NCBI GenBank assembly: GCA_003545155.1
Contig: DQCH01000094.1
Span: 1-13,231 of the forward strand
Reading direction: 5' to 3'
DNA from: Candidatus Acetothermia bacterium
GTDB lineage: Bacteria; Bipolaricaulota; Bipolaricaulia; UBA7950; UBA9294
Length of the DNA: 13,231 nucleotides
The notes under the pieces: generated by a model
Seen by the model: the letters and a program-made list of their open reading frames with translations, nothing else
Databases searched by the model: none
What the model was told of the DNA's origin: nothing
Position numbers and translations under genes: made by a program
Shown: positions 1 through 8,546 of the stretch, piece by piece
Layout of the letters: every line of letters begins with the position of its first letter
Numbering within the stretch: the stretch's first letter is position 1

Positions 1-645
1 CTTGAGAGGAAGATCGATCATTTCCTGCGCAACCTCCGTGGGGACGGTATTAAGACCGGTGATCACATTGTCGGTAACCCGTCCTTCGATGATCTCGATC
101 TGGAGAATTTCACCGGGGACGACCTTCCCCACCATGATCAGGGTGTACCCCTTCTTGTCGTAGGTGTCGATTACTGCCTCTAACCCCTCATCGAGGGAGT
201 GGTTATTGAGCACCTTCCCCTTCTTCACGCCGTGGTCACGCAGAATGCGGCGGATTCTGTCTGAGGGCATGATCCGCACACGAAAGAGGGTGAGCCCGAG
301 GATCTCGATTGTTTCTTTATTGACGTTTCCGGTGATCTCGACCTTATCCACCACTGGGTTCTCCACCACGTGAAAGAGGATTATCCCCTCCTCATCGACC
401 TCGGGGATCACCTCGCTGAACCAACCAAGATCGAAAATCGCCTGTGAGGCTCTCTTTAGATCGTCGGCTGTTATCTCATCGCCCGAATGAAACGGGACAG
501 CCTTGCGGATCTCCTGTGTACGGATCTTTGCGTTTCCATCGACCTGGATCCCTGCTACGGTGAGTGGAAAATCGGCCGCCCTCGCTCCAGTAACTATTCC
601 TCCAGCAACGATTAATCCTAGGATCAACGCCAATGCTCTTTTCAT
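1..645 (-). CDS. bamA: Outer-membrane assembly factor BamA-like protein, N-terminal part (partial)
   Basis: The reading frame is open from an ATG at 645 to the left edge (215 codons seen). Upstream is a strong Shine-Dalgarno (AGGAGG) that overlaps the comM stop, which fixes the start. The first 23 residues are a signal peptide (KR, then a hydrophobic stretch, ending A-R-A). What follows reads as POTRA repeats: about 25-97 (VAGIQVDGNAKI, then DLGWFSEVIPEVDEEG, then VVENPVV), about 98-176 (VDKVEITGN, then DTYDKKGYT) and the start of a third (IEIIEGRV). These beta-alpha-alpha-beta-beta modules bind substrate outer-membrane proteins in the periplasm. The C-terminal 16-strand barrel expected for the Omp85 family would lie outside the window. 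BamA is the best guess; TamA or another Omp85 member cannot be excluded without the barrel. The gene is last of three visible in the yraN-comM-bamA direction. Confidence 0.78.
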   Translation of the reverse strand, partial: MKRALALILGLIVAGGIVTGARAADFPLTVAGIQVDGNAKIRTQEIRKAVPFHSGDEITADDLKRASQAIFDLGWFSEVIPEVDEEGIILFHVVENPVVDKVEITGNVNKETIEILGLTLFRVRIMPSDRIRRILRDHGVKKGKVLNNHSLDEGLEAVIDTYDKKGYTLIMVGKVVPGEILQIEIIEGRVTDNVITGLNTVPTEVAQEMIDLPLK

Positions 646-655
646 GTCGCCTCCT

Positions 656-2191
656 CTAAGCAAGGTCCTCGTCGATCGACCGGTACTGGATCGCCTCGGC
701 AAGGTGTTCCGCACGGATTAGCGGGGCTCCACTGAGGTCGGCGATCGTCCGTGCTACCCTGAGGACGCGCGTGTAGGCGCGTGCACTTAATGCGAAACGA
801 TCGATCGCCATCTCCAAAAGCCCCTTTGCATCCTGGTCTAACGCGCAATACTTCGCTATCTCCTTTGAATTTAGCTCGGCGTTGGAAAACCGGCCCGGTT
901 TATCCTTCATTCTCTCCCATTGTATCCGTCTTGTCTTCTCAACTCTAGCACGAATCGCGTGTGAGTCCTCCCCCTGCGGCCGGGTGAGGAGCTCTTCCGG
1001 GGTAAGACGGGGAACCTCGACGAATAGATCGATGCGATCGAGAAACGGACCGGAGAGCCTTTTACGATAACGTCTGATCTCGTGCGGGTTGCACGTGCAG
1101 GGGTGCAAGTGATCGCCCAGGTGGCCACATGGGCAGGGGTTCATCGCTCCGACGAGGGTAAAGTTAGACGGGTAACGGACCGATACCCCGGCCCGCGATA
1201 ATAGGATGCTGCGATCCTCAAGCGGCTGACGGAGAGTCTCCACGACGCGGCGATCGAACTCAGGGAGTTCGTCGAGGAAAAGAACCCCGTGGTGGGCAAG
1301 GGTGATCTCCCCTGGTCCAGGGAGGCCACGTCCACCGCCGACCATCCCCGCGTAGGAGATGGTATGGTGCGGTGACCGGAATGGCCGTTGTGTGATCAAA
1401 GGGGTATCCCGATCTAGCATTCCCGCGATACTGTATACACGTGTTACCTCGAGCGCCTCGGCAAAGGAGAGGGGAGGAAGGATTCCTGGCAGGCAGCGGG
1501 CAAGCAGACTCTTTCCCGCGCCTGGCGGGCCGATCATCAACAGGTTGTGCCCTCCTGCTGCTGCAACCTCAAGCGCCCGCTTCGCTTGTTCCTGCCCTTT
1601 AACCTCAACGATGTCCACACGTGGCGGGGCGGTTACCTGGGCCATCAGTGCGTCGCGGTCGATCTTAAAACAGGGGACGGTAAGTTCACCAGAGAGGAGG
1701 GAGGCCGCCTCGGCGAGGGTTCGTACTGGATAGACGGCTACTCCGTCGACGAGAGCGGCCTCAGTGGCGTTTGCCTCGGGGACGATCATCCCTTTAAGGT
1801 CCGCCTGCTTTGCTGCAAGCGCGATCGGAAGAACTCCGTGGATCCTTCGCACCTCGCCGTTGAGGGAGAGCTCTCCCAAGACGAGATATTGAGAGGTCAA
1901 AGAAGGGATCTGCCCGGAAGCGACTAGGATTCCCAGCGCTGATGGCAGGTCAAACCCTACTCCTTCTTTGCGCAAATCGGCCGGAGCAAGGTTTGCGGTG
2001 ATCCGCTTGGCCGGGAAGCTGTAGCCCGAGTTTTTAATAGCGCTGCGGATTCTCTCCCTACTCTCGGTCACTTCCTTCTCCGGTAGACCGACGACCTGAA
2101 ACGTAGGAAGCCCACTCGCTACATCGCATTGAACCTCCACCAACGCAGCGTCGATTCCCACAACGACAGCGCTCAGCAACCGCGCGAACAT
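656..2191 (-). CDS. comM: ComM/YifB family Mg-chelatase-like AAA+ ATPase
   Basis: A 511-residue protein of normal family length. Residues 1-165 form the N-terminal ChlI-type/Lon-protease-like fold domain, including the family signature around VGLPEKEVTESRERIRSAI and NLAPADLRKEG. The AAA+ core follows: Walker A GPPGAGKS (221-228), Walker B VLFLDE (303-308), then a cysteine-rich NPCPCG...CTC segment (351-367) and GPFLDRID (381-388). The C-terminal domain ends in the typical helical region (AYTRVLRVARTIADL). In naturally transformable bacteria ComM is a hexameric helicase that promotes branch migration during integration of incoming DNA; it is also widespread in species not known to be competent. 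The start overlaps the end of the upstream yraN-like gene by 19 nt, suggesting translational coupling, and the downstream bamA-like gene begins 11 nt after the stop. Confidence 0.95.
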   Translation of the reverse strand: MFARLLSAVVVGIDAALVEVQCDVASGLPTFQVVGLPEKEVTESRERIRSAIKNSGYSFPAKRITANLAPADLRKEGVGFDLPSALGILVASGQIPSLTSQYLVLGELSLNGEVRRIHGVLPIALAAKQADLKGMIVPEANATEAALVDGVAVYPVRTLAEAASLLSGELTVPCFKIDRDALMAQVTAPPRVDIVEVKGQEQAKRALEVAAAGGHNLLMIGPPGAGKSLLARCLPGILPPLSFAEALEVTRVYSIAGMLDRDTPLITQRPFRSPHHTISYAGMVGGGRGLPGPGEITLAHHGVLFLDELPEFDRRVVETLRQPLEDRSILLSRAGVSVRYPSNFTLVGAMNPCPCGHLGDHLHPCTCNPHEIRRYRKRLSGPFLDRIDLFVEVPRLTPEELLTRPQGEDSHAIRARVEKTRRIQWERMKDKPGRFSNAELNSKEIAKYCALDQDAKGLLEMAIDRFALSARAYTRVLRVARTIADLSGAPLIRAEHLAEAIQYRSIDEDLA

Positions 2192-2544
2192 GGTTCCTCA
2201 ACCTGAAATGCGTCCCGATACAACTTGACCTTCTCTCCTATAAGTGCCACAAAGTCGAAGCGTACCGGAAGATCGGCATCAACTCTGCTTAGATAGGCGC
2301 GTGCCGTTGCGGTAATCCGCGCACGTTTCCTGGCGGTGAGTGCCGCTTCCGGGCCTCCGAACCCCGATCCAGTACGCACTTTTACTTCGACAAAGACGAG
2401 TGTATCCCCTTCCCGGGCGATTATGTCCACCTCTCCGAACCTCGAGTGCCAGTTGCGCTCGACGATTTCATATCCCTGATTGCGTAGGTACTCGCAGGCG
2501 ATCTCCTCTCCCCACTGCCCGGCTCTGTGTCCTTTATTCATCAT
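2173..2544 (-). CDS. UPF0102 (YraN) family nuclease-fold protein
   Basis: A 123-residue protein with the UPF0102/YraN pattern: an N-terminal G..GE..A..YL..GY.I..RNW segment, then GEVDIIAREGDTLVFVEVKVR (about residues 37-57). The E...D...E-V-K residues correspond to the PD-(D/E)XK nuclease motif. The molecular role of this family is not settled; the endonuclease-like fold and frequent linkage to DNA-metabolism genes such as comM and rnhB suggest nucleic-acid processing. The start is one of two adjacent ATGs (2544 or 2541) with only a weak purine stretch (GAAGG) upstream. The 3' end overlaps comM by 19 nt. The gene heads the leftward operon and faces the deaminase gene across a short divergent region. 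Confidence 0.88.
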   Translation of the reverse strand: MMNKGHRAGQWGEEIACEYLRNQGYEIVERNWHSRFGEVDIIAREGDTLVFVEVKVRTGSGFGGPEAALTARKRARITATARAYLSRVDADLPVRFDFVALIGEKVKLYRDAFQVEEPCSRGC

Positions 2545-2561
2545 CTTCGGTGGCCTTCAAT

Positions 2562-2591
2562 ATAATAGCCGCATAGCAAGAAAGAAGGCAA
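2562..2591 (-). promoter_or_regulatory. Candidate sigma-70 promoter for the yraN-comM-bamA operon
   Basis: On the minus strand TTGCCT (2591-2586) is followed after 18 nt by TATTAT (2567-2562), about 18 nt before the ATG. The two hexamers match consensus at 4/6 and 5/6. The implied leader is very short (about 11 nt). This is inference from base pattern only. Confidence 0.4.
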
Positions 2592-2620
2592 GAGGATGGC
2601 TTGTCACCTTTAAGAGCGCG

Positions 2621-2649
2621 TTGCGGTCCTTCCTTGAAGCAGCTATAAT
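2621..2649 (+). promoter_or_regulatory. Candidate sigma-70 promoter for the deaminase gene
   Basis: TTGCGG (2621-2626) is followed after exactly 17 nt by a perfect TATAAT (2644-2649). The predicted transcription start is near 2656, about 30 nt before the ATG at 2687. It lies inside the extended reading frame that begins at 2480, which argues that the far-upstream start is not used. Another TATAAT at 2561-2566 has no good -35. Confidence 0.6.
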
Positions 2650-2686
2650 TTCTCTTGCAAAGAGCTTTATAGACAAAGAAGGTTGG

Positions 2687-3970
2687 ATGGGAATAGTCCT
2701 TAGGAATATCACGGCGGTCATCGACGGCGCCACGGTAGTTAAGACTATAAATCTCCGTATTGACGGAAAGAGGATCAGCACCATCAGCGAGGATCCCCTG
2801 CCGATCAATCCCGGTGAAGCGGTGATTGAAGGAGAGGGGAAACTAGCGATCCCTGGGTTGGTCAATGCGCATAGCCATCTTCCGATGGTCCTCTTTCGCG
2901 GGCTTGCCGACGATCTACCGTTGCGAACCTGGCTTGAGGATCACATCTGGCCGGTCGAGAGGGAGTTAAGTCCGAAAGAAGTTTACTGGGCTTCACTCCT
3001 TGGACTTGCTGAGATGATCCGCGCGGGGACGACTATGTGTGCTGATATGTATTTTTATACCAACGAGGTAGGGCGCGCGGTGGAGGAGGTTGGCCTGCGG
3101 GCGGTGCTCTCCTATGGCGTTGTCGCCCCAGAGCTTGACGCGCATGGGAAGGCAGAGCTTAAGAAGGCGGAGGCAGTGATTACTCGTTGGGAGGGAGCTG
3201 GAGACGGCAGAATCAAGACCGCGCTTAGTCCACATGCGGTCTATACGTGTGGCGAGAAAGTATGGAAGGCAGCGATCGAGCTGGCACAAAAGTATGAGGT
3301 TATCCTTCACACTCACCTTGCGGAAACGCGGGAGGAAGTGGAGCAGTGTCGAGCGCAGAGGGGATTGAGTCCGGTAGCCACGCTTGATCGGTTCGGCGCC
3401 TTATCGATCCCGGTCCTGGCAGCTCACTGTGTTCATGTTGACAAGGACGATATTCATCTTCTGGCCGAACGGGAGGTGAGCGTCGTTCACTGCCCGAAGA
3501 GCAATGCCAAGCTAGGAAGTGGGATTGCCCCAATTGCGGCGATGCAAAAAGCGGGGGTGATGGTTGCTTTGGGAACTGATGGTGCGGCAGCGAACAACAG
3601 TCTAGATATGATCGAGGAGATGCGCATGGCAGCCCTTCTCCAAAAAGTGTCCTCCGAGGATCCGACCGTCCTGTCAGCACGGGAGGTGGCTCTAATGGCG
3701 ACGCAGGCAGGTGCCAAGGCGCTTCGAACAGGAGCGCAGGGGCTTGCCGTCGGCCAGGATGCGGATATCGTCCTAGTTGACCTGGATTGTGTTCGTACTC
3801 TTCCCATCTACGATCCCCTCTCCGCCCTCGTCTACGCAGCGCACTCGCAGGATATAACCGACGTTATGGTGGCTGGGCGGTTTCTTCTGCGAGATAGGGA
3901 GCTTGTCACTATCGATGAGGAGAAGGTCAAGCAAGAGGTAAAACGCCTGTCAAAAAGGTACACAAATTGA
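2687..3970 (+). CDS. mtaD: 5-methylthioadenosine/S-adenosylhomocysteine deaminase (amidohydrolase)
   Basis: A 427-residue metal-dependent amidohydrolase of the ATZ/TRZ-MtaD family. The enzyme deaminates MTA or SAH to the inosyl product, in methionine/SAM salvage; relatives act on other aminated purines and pterins, so substrate is inferred. Metal and substrate residues are visible: H62-S-H64 in VNAHSHLP, H208-T-H210 with E213, H247 in LAAHCVH, and D298 in LGTDGAA. A small beta-sandwich is built from both termini (residues 1-55 and about 355-427). The frame stays open back to 2480, but homology begins at MGIVLRN. ATG 2687 has GAAGG 4 nt upstream and the predicted promoter lies between 2621 and 2649, so 2687 is the chosen start. 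It is followed 61 nt later by rpsO in the same direction. Confidence 0.9.
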   Translation: MGIVLRNITAVIDGATVVKTINLRIDGKRISTISEDPLPINPGEAVIEGEGKLAIPGLVNAHSHLPMVLFRGLADDLPLRTWLEDHIWPVERELSPKEVYWASLLGLAEMIRAGTTMCADMYFYTNEVGRAVEEVGLRAVLSYGVVAPELDAHGKAELKKAEAVITRWEGAGDGRIKTALSPHAVYTCGEKVWKAAIELAQKYEVILHTHLAETREEVEQCRAQRGLSPVATLDRFGALSIPVLAAHCVHVDKDDIHLLAEREVSVVHCPKSNAKLGSGIAPIAAMQKAGVMVALGTDGAAANNSLDMIEEMRMAALLQKVSSEDPTVLSAREVALMATQAGAKALRTGAQGLAVGQDADIVLVDLDCVRTLPIYDPLSALVYAAHSQDITDVMVAGRFLLRDRELVTIDEEKVKQEVKRLSKRYTN

Positions 3971-4031
3971 GCGATCCCATCCTGGGAGAGCGGGAAACCC
4001 CTCCCTCGGGATCGGGAACGAAGGAGGATTA
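3971..4031 (+). promoter_or_regulatory. Structured rpsO leader, candidate S15 autoregulatory element
   Basis: The 61 nt between the deaminase stop and the rpsO ATG fold into one compact hairpin. CGATCCC (3972-3978) pairs with GGGATCG (4008-4014), GGGAG (3984-3988) with CTCCC (4001-4005), and GGG (3992-3994) with CCC (3998-4000) around an AAA loop. CCTCC at 4000-4004 could alternatively pair with the Shine-Dalgarno GGAGG (4023-4027), giving a mutually exclusive or pseudoknotted state. S15 is known to repress its own mRNA through diverse leader structures in several bacteria; this specific leader's function is inference. Confidence 0.5.
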
Positions 4032-4304
4032 ATGGGTCTTACACGCCAAAAGAAAGAAGAGATCGTTAAGGACTATAGGAAAAGCGATACAGATACTGGG
4101 TCAGCGACGGTTCAGGTTGCGCTTCTCACCGAGCGGATTAAGGAGCTGACCGAACACTTAAATGTGCACAAGAAGGATTTCAGCTCACAGCGAGGTTTGC
4201 GAAAGATGGTCGGTCAACGCCGCCGCTTGCTGAAATACGTCAAACGCCGAGATCTCACTGCGTATAAGGAATTGATTCAGAAACTAGGAATCAGAGGAGT
4301 CTAG
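4032..4304 (+). CDS. rpsO: 30S ribosomal protein S15
   Basis: A 90-residue protein, close to the usual 88-89. The S15 signature is plain: TGSATVQVALLTERI, then HKKDFSSQRGL and the basic VGQRRRLLKYVKRRD. S15 is an all-helical primary binding protein of 16S rRNA that nucleates the 30S platform. The start has a near-perfect Shine-Dalgarno (AAGGAGG, 4021-4027). pnp starts 7 nt after the stop, the classic rpsO-pnp pairing. No separate promoter was found, so it is probably read from the deaminase promoter or from one inside that gene, with the leader controlling translation. Confidence 0.97.
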   Translation: MGLTRQKKEEIVKDYRKSDTDTGSATVQVALLTERIKELTEHLNVHKKDFSSQRGLRKMVGQRRRLLKYVKRRDLTAYKELIQKLGIRGV

Positions 4305-4311
4305 AGTAATA

Positions 4312-6762
4312 ATGTTAATTAGAGAAAGTATACAGTTTAATGGGAAGGAAGTTTCCCTGGAAACCGGACGGCTGGCCAAGCAAACAAACGGTGCCGTTCT
4401 GGCCACCTACGGGGATACACGCGTCCTCGTCACGGTGGGTTTACAAGAGAGCAATGAGGATATTGATTATTTCCCGCTCCGCGTCGACTACGAGGAGCGA
4501 TTTTACGCCAGCGGGAAGATTCCCGGTGGTTTCTTCAAGCGTGAAGGAAGGCCGAGCGATGTGGCGATCCTGAGTGCGCGGATGATCGATCGGCCGATCC
4601 GCCCACTCTTCCCCAAGGACTACCAAGATGAGGTTCAGATCGTCGCCACGATCCTCTCGGCTGAGCCGGACTGTTCGCCGAGCATTGTGGGTATCCTCGG
4701 TGCCTCTGCCGCGCTGATGATATCACAGGCCCCGTTCGCTGGCCCGATTGCCGGAGTGAAAGTCGGTCAAAAAGACGGCCAGTTGGTAGTTAACCCCGAC
4801 GCAACCTGGCAGGAAGAGGGCGGTGTAGAGATCACTGTTGCCGGAACGAAGGAGACGGTGACGATGGTGGAAGGGCTGATGGACGAGCTCTCCGAGGAGA
4901 AGGTGGTGGAGGCAATCGACATTGCTCATCGAGCGATCCAAGATCTCGTAAGCCTCCAGGAGAGATTTGTCGAGCGGGTCCGTCCCGTAAAGAAGAAGGT
5001 CTCTCCGAGTGTCGAGGACCCCGAACTGCGGGAGCGTGTGCGTGTGATAGCCTGGCCGGAGTTCCCCTCAATGTACAACCTGTCAAGCAAGAAGGAGCGG
5101 CAGGACTTTGTAGAATCCATCCGCGAACGAGCGATCCAAGCGATTGTTATGGGAGATGTTCCCGCTGAGGAGAAAGTCCAGCTGGAGAAGAAGGTAGCTG
5201 GGCTCGTTGAGGATTTTCACAAGGAGTATATGCGCCAGCGGATCCTTGAATCCGGCGAGCGGGTCGACGGTCGCCGACCAGAGGAGTTGCGGCCGATTAG
5301 TTGTCAGGTCGGGATTCTCCCGCGAACTCATGGCTCAGCCTTGTTCACCCGCGGGGAGACCCAGAGTTTGGGGATCGCCACCCTTGGCGCCACTCGCAGC
5401 GATGAGCAGATCATCGACCAAATGATGAAAGAGGGGCGAAAGCGATTCATGCTCCACTATAACTTTCCTCCCTATTCAGTAGGTGAGGTGAGGCGGATTG
5501 GCTCTCCGAGTCGCCGCTCCATCGGCCACGGTTACCTGGCAGAGGGAGCTATAAGGGCCGTCCTCCCAAGTGAGGAGGAATTTCCCTACATCATTCGTAT
5601 TGTCTCGGAGATCCTGGAGTCAAATGGTTCCTCCTCCATGGCAACGGTATGCAGTGCCTCCCTTTCATTGATGGACGCCGGCGTGCCGATTAAAAAACCG
5701 GTTGCAGGAATCGCCATGGGAATGGTCGAGGATGAAGCAAGCAGGCGCCGGGTCATCCTGACGGACATCTTGGGAGCCGAGGATCACTACGGAGATATGG
5801 ACTTTAAGGTTGCGGGGACGCAGGATGGGATTACCGCTTTCCAACTTGACATCAAAGTGGGTGGGATCGACCGGGAGACCCTGCGTGAGGCGTTGAGGCA
5901 AGCCAAGCGAGCGCGCTTGGAGATCCTTGCCGAGATGACGCGGGTTATTTCCGCGCCGCGCGATCAGCTTTCTCCCTATGCGCCGATGCTTGTGACGGTC
6001 ACTATTCCCGTGGATAAGATCGGGTTGGTGATCGGCCCTGGTGGGAAGATGATCCGGCGCATAATCGAGGAGACCGGCGCTACGATCGATGTCGAGGACA
6101 ACGGCGAGGTGAAAATTGCTGGAATCGATTCTGAAGCGGTTGCCGCGGCCAAGAAATGGATCGAAGATCTCACTGCCGAACTGGAAGTCGGGATGGTAAT
6201 GAAGACTAAGGTTACCCGCGTGGTTGACTTTGGGGCCTTTGTAGAGTTAAAGAACGGCTCTGAAGGGCTTGTCCACGTTTCGAACCTCGCCTCGGGGTAC
6301 GTTGATAATGTCCGCGACATCGTCAAGCCAGGAGACGCGATCACGATAGAAGTAATCGGGGAGGATAAGATGGGCCGTCCGGATTTGCGCCGCATCGAAG
6401 AAGAAGGCGAGGAATCTCGCCCCGCCCGTCCGAGGAGGAGGGAAACGTCTCGGCGAGGAGGTTTCAGATCGGAATCCGCGGCGCCAGAGACCAAGATCAA
6501 AGTTGGGGACATCATCGAGGGGACGGTAGCCCACATTACCGATTACGGAGCTTTTGTTGAGTTGGCGCCTGATATCACTGGCTTGGTCCATATATCCGCC
6601 CTATCGGACGACTACGTCAAGCGCGTGGAGGATGTGGTAAAGTCGGGTGACCGCGTGAAGGTCGAGGTGCTGAACATCGACGACCGCGGTCGTTACAAGC
6701 TGCGCCGCATCGTTCCTAAGACAGAGGAGAAGCAGCCTCCACCCTTTGAGGATCGCTGGTGA
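4312..6762 (+). CDS. pnp: Polyribonucleotide nucleotidyltransferase (PNPase) with two S1 domains
   Basis: PNPase degrades RNA 3' to 5' using phosphate, as a trimer in the cytoplasm. Domains: first RNase PH-like about 1-145 (FFKREGRPS at 74-82), helical linker about 215-305, second RNase PH-like about 310-545 with the active-site segment SNGSSSMA (437-444) and D491/D497 in EDHYGDMDFK, and a KH domain about 555-620 with GPGG at 575-578. S1 follows at about 623-696. At 816 residues it is about 100 longer than usual. The extra length is an Arg/Glu-rich linker (about 697-728) and a second S1 domain (about 729-802), and the two S1 domains end in the same LRRI. The stop overlaps the next gene's GTG start by 4 nt. 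GGAG 12 nt upstream of the ATG is a mediocre ribosome-binding site, consistent with coupling to rpsO. Confidence 0.97.
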   Translation: MLIRESIQFNGKEVSLETGRLAKQTNGAVLATYGDTRVLVTVGLQESNEDIDYFPLRVDYEERFYASGKIPGGFFKREGRPSDVAILSARMIDRPIRPLFPKDYQDEVQIVATILSAEPDCSPSIVGILGASAALMISQAPFAGPIAGVKVGQKDGQLVVNPDATWQEEGGVEITVAGTKETVTMVEGLMDELSEEKVVEAIDIAHRAIQDLVSLQERFVERVRPVKKKVSPSVEDPELRERVRVIAWPEFPSMYNLSSKKERQDFVESIRERAIQAIVMGDVPAEEKVQLEKKVAGLVEDFHKEYMRQRILESGERVDGRRPEELRPISCQVGILPRTHGSALFTRGETQSLGIATLGATRSDEQIIDQMMKEGRKRFMLHYNFPPYSVGEVRRIGSPSRRSIGHGYLAEGAIRAVLPSEEEFPYIIRIVSEILESNGSSSMATVCSASLSLMDAGVPIKKPVAGIAMGMVEDEASRRRVILTDILGAEDHYGDMDFKVAGTQDGITAFQLDIKVGGIDRETLREALRQAKRARLEILAEMTRVISAPRDQLSPYAPMLVTVTIPVDKIGLVIGPGGKMIRRIIEETGATIDVEDNGEVKIAGIDSEAVAAAKKWIEDLTAELEVGMVMKTKVTRVVDFGAFVELKNGSEGLVHVSNLASGYVDNVRDIVKPGDAITIEVIGEDKMGRPDLRRIEEEGEESRPARPRRRETSRRGGFRSESAAPETKIKVGDIIEGTVAHITDYGAFVELAPDITGLVHISALSDDYVKRVEDVVKSGDRVKVEVLNIDDRGRYKLRRIVPKTEEKQPPPFEDRW

Positions 6763-8036
6763 TCGAGGCGCTCTACGAGGGGGTCTTCTCCACAACCCTT
6801 AACAGTGGGTTGCAGGTTTTGGTAGAGGAGGTCCCGACTTCTCGTTCGGTGAGTGTGGGGATCTGGGTTAAGGTGGGAAGCCGCGATGACCCAGATTCCC
6901 TATTTGGTTTGACGCACTTTCTAGAACATCTCCTGTTTAAGGGTACGTTCACGCGGGATGCAACACGAATGGCCCAAGAGATCGACGGGGTTGGCGGCCA
7001 CTTGAACGCAGCCACGGGTAAGGAGTCCACTTTTTACTATGCTGAGGTCCCGGTCGACGGTCTTCATCTTGCTCTAGAGATCCTGACAGATCTCGTACAA
7101 CACCCGGCTCTCAATCCGAAGGAGCTCGAGCGGGAACGGGGGGTGATCCTCGAAGAGATTAGTAGTCATAAGGACGATCCGGAACAGCATGCCTATGACC
7201 TGTTCAACGCCGGCCTGTGGGAGGGATCGCATCCACTCTCTCGATCAGTACTGGGAGATCGTAGCACAATAAAAGAAGTAACCCGAGAGGAAGTCGCTGG
7301 GTACCATCGCCGCTTCTACCAGCCAGGGAACATGGTTCTTGTCGTCTGTGGGGCCATCGATGCAAAACGAGTCATTGCGACGGTAGAGCAGCTGTTCGAT
7401 CCTTTTTCCATGTCCTCTGGGGTCTCCCGACGGAGTCCCCCTAGTATGCGAAGCGGCCGCACCCTTCACAAACGTGAGACTGAGCAGTCCCACATCTACC
7501 TTGGGCTGCCTGGGACCAATGCCTCTGATGATGACCGCTTTGCACTCGAGGTAGCAAACACCGTCCTGGGAGACGGGATGAGTTCGCGCCTGTTTCGGAT
7601 CATCCGCGAGGAGCGAGGGTTGGCTTACGCGATCACAAGCTCTGTCACCCTTTACTCCGATGCTGGCTTTTGGGTCCTTTATGCTGGGGTCGCTCCGGTG
7701 AACGTCGCTGAAGTAGTAAAGATCACGCTAACCGAGCTTAACCGCCTCCTTGGTGAGGGGATTTCTCCTGATGAACTCTCGTTGGCCAAGGCCAAGCTGC
7801 AGGGGCACCTGATACTTAATCTAGAGACGAACGCCAATCGCATGGCGCGGTTGGGGAGCGCTGCGGTTACCGGAAGGGAGATTCTCTCTCCGGATGAGCT
7901 GATCGGCCGGGTGGGCGCAGTTTCTTTAGAGGACATTGCACGAGTCCTCGCGCGGTTCGCCCGGCCCGATGCGGTGAACCTGGCCGTGATCGGCCCGCGC
8001 ACCGCCGATGTTGAGAAGCTCTGCGGACTGGGCTAG
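6759..8036 (+). CDS. M16 family zinc peptidase (pitrilysin/insulinase type)
   Basis: A 425-residue protein with the inverted zinc motif HFLEH at residues 53-57 and the third ligand in the LEEI segment near residue 132-133. The second, non-catalytic half carries the typical ERGLAYAITSSV...GFWVLYAG region (about 283-308). M16 peptidases form a clam-shell that cleaves small unfolded peptides. Members next to rpsO-pnp (mlpA/ymxG in Bacillus) are conserved, but their physiological substrates are poorly known. No signal peptide is seen, so it is probably cytoplasmic. The start is GTG, overlapping the pnp stop as GTGA, with GAGG 7 nt upstream. That arrangement implies translational coupling. Confidence 0.93.
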   Translation: MIEALYEGVFSTTLNSGLQVLVEEVPTSRSVSVGIWVKVGSRDDPDSLFGLTHFLEHLLFKGTFTRDATRMAQEIDGVGGHLNAATGKESTFYYAEVPVDGLHLALEILTDLVQHPALNPKELERERGVILEEISSHKDDPEQHAYDLFNAGLWEGSHPLSRSVLGDRSTIKEVTREEVAGYHRRFYQPGNMVLVVCGAIDAKRVIATVEQLFDPFSMSSGVSRRSPPSMRSGRTLHKRETEQSHIYLGLPGTNASDDDRFALEVANTVLGDGMSSRLFRIIREERGLAYAITSSVTLYSDAGFWVLYAGVAPVNVAEVVKITLTELNRLLGEGISPDELSLAKAKLQGHLILNLETNANRMARLGSAAVTGREILSPDELIGRVGAVSLEDIARVLARFARPDAVNLAVIGPRTADVEKLCGLG

Positions 8037-8048
8037 AATTATTTCACA

Positions 8049-8546
8049 ATGCCGATGTCAAGCGCCATATACCCAGGGAGCTTTGACCCGATCACCTACG
8101 GACATATCGACATTCTCCGCCGGGCAAAGAAGCTCTTCTCACGCCTTCTGATCGCCATTGTAGCTAATCCGAACAAGGCTCCACTCTTCTCCGTCTCCGA
8201 GCGGGTAGGAATTACCAAGGAGACGCTTGCCGAGGTTAAGATCTGTGGGGTGGAGGTGATTAGCTACGATGGGCTTTTGATCGAGTGTGCCAAGGTAAAT
8301 GGGGTCGATGCGATCGTGCGTGGGTTGCGCGCCAACTCCGACTTTGACTATGAGTTTCAGATGGCTCTTACCAATCGTGATCTTGACTCAGAAATCGAGA
8401 CGGTCTTCTTCATGACCGCAGGGAAGTACAGCTTCCTCTCTTCCTCGATCGTCAAAGAAGTGAAACACTATGGGGGCGAGGTCTCATCGTTCGTCCCTAA
8501 GACGGTGGAAGACGCGTTGGCGCGCAAGTTTGAAAGCCTTGAGTGA
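8049..8546 (+). CDS. coaD: Phosphopantetheine adenylyltransferase
   Basis: A 165-residue protein of normal length that catalyses ATP + 4'-phosphopantetheine to dephospho-CoA, the penultimate step of coenzyme A synthesis. The nucleotidyltransferase signature YPGSFDPITYGH (residues 8-19, with T16 and H19 of the T/HxGH motif) is intact. RGLR (91-94) and the C-terminal SSSIVKE (131-137, equivalent to ISSTxVRE) are also intact. It lies 12 nt after the M16 peptidase gene and is probably last in the rpsO-pnp transcript. No clear Shine-Dalgarno is seen; ATG 8055 is an alternative start two codons further in. Confidence 0.96.
   Translation: MPMSSAIYPGSFDPITYGHIDILRRAKKLFSRLLIAIVANPNKAPLFSVSERVGITKETLAEVKICGVEVISYDGLLIECAKVNGVDAIVRGLRANSDFDYEFQMALTNRDLDSEIETVFFMTAGKYSFLSSSIVKEVKHYGGEVSSFVPKTVEDALARKFESLE

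Noticed and set aside
2480..2686. 69-residue upstream extension of the deaminase frame
   Set aside because: No homology, it overlaps the yraN-like gene's start on the other strand and contains the predicted promoter; ATG 2687 matches the family start.
5976..6536. 186-residue minus-strand frame inside pnp
   Set aside because: Serine/isoleucine-rich antisense composition typical of a shadow frame; pnp is unambiguous.
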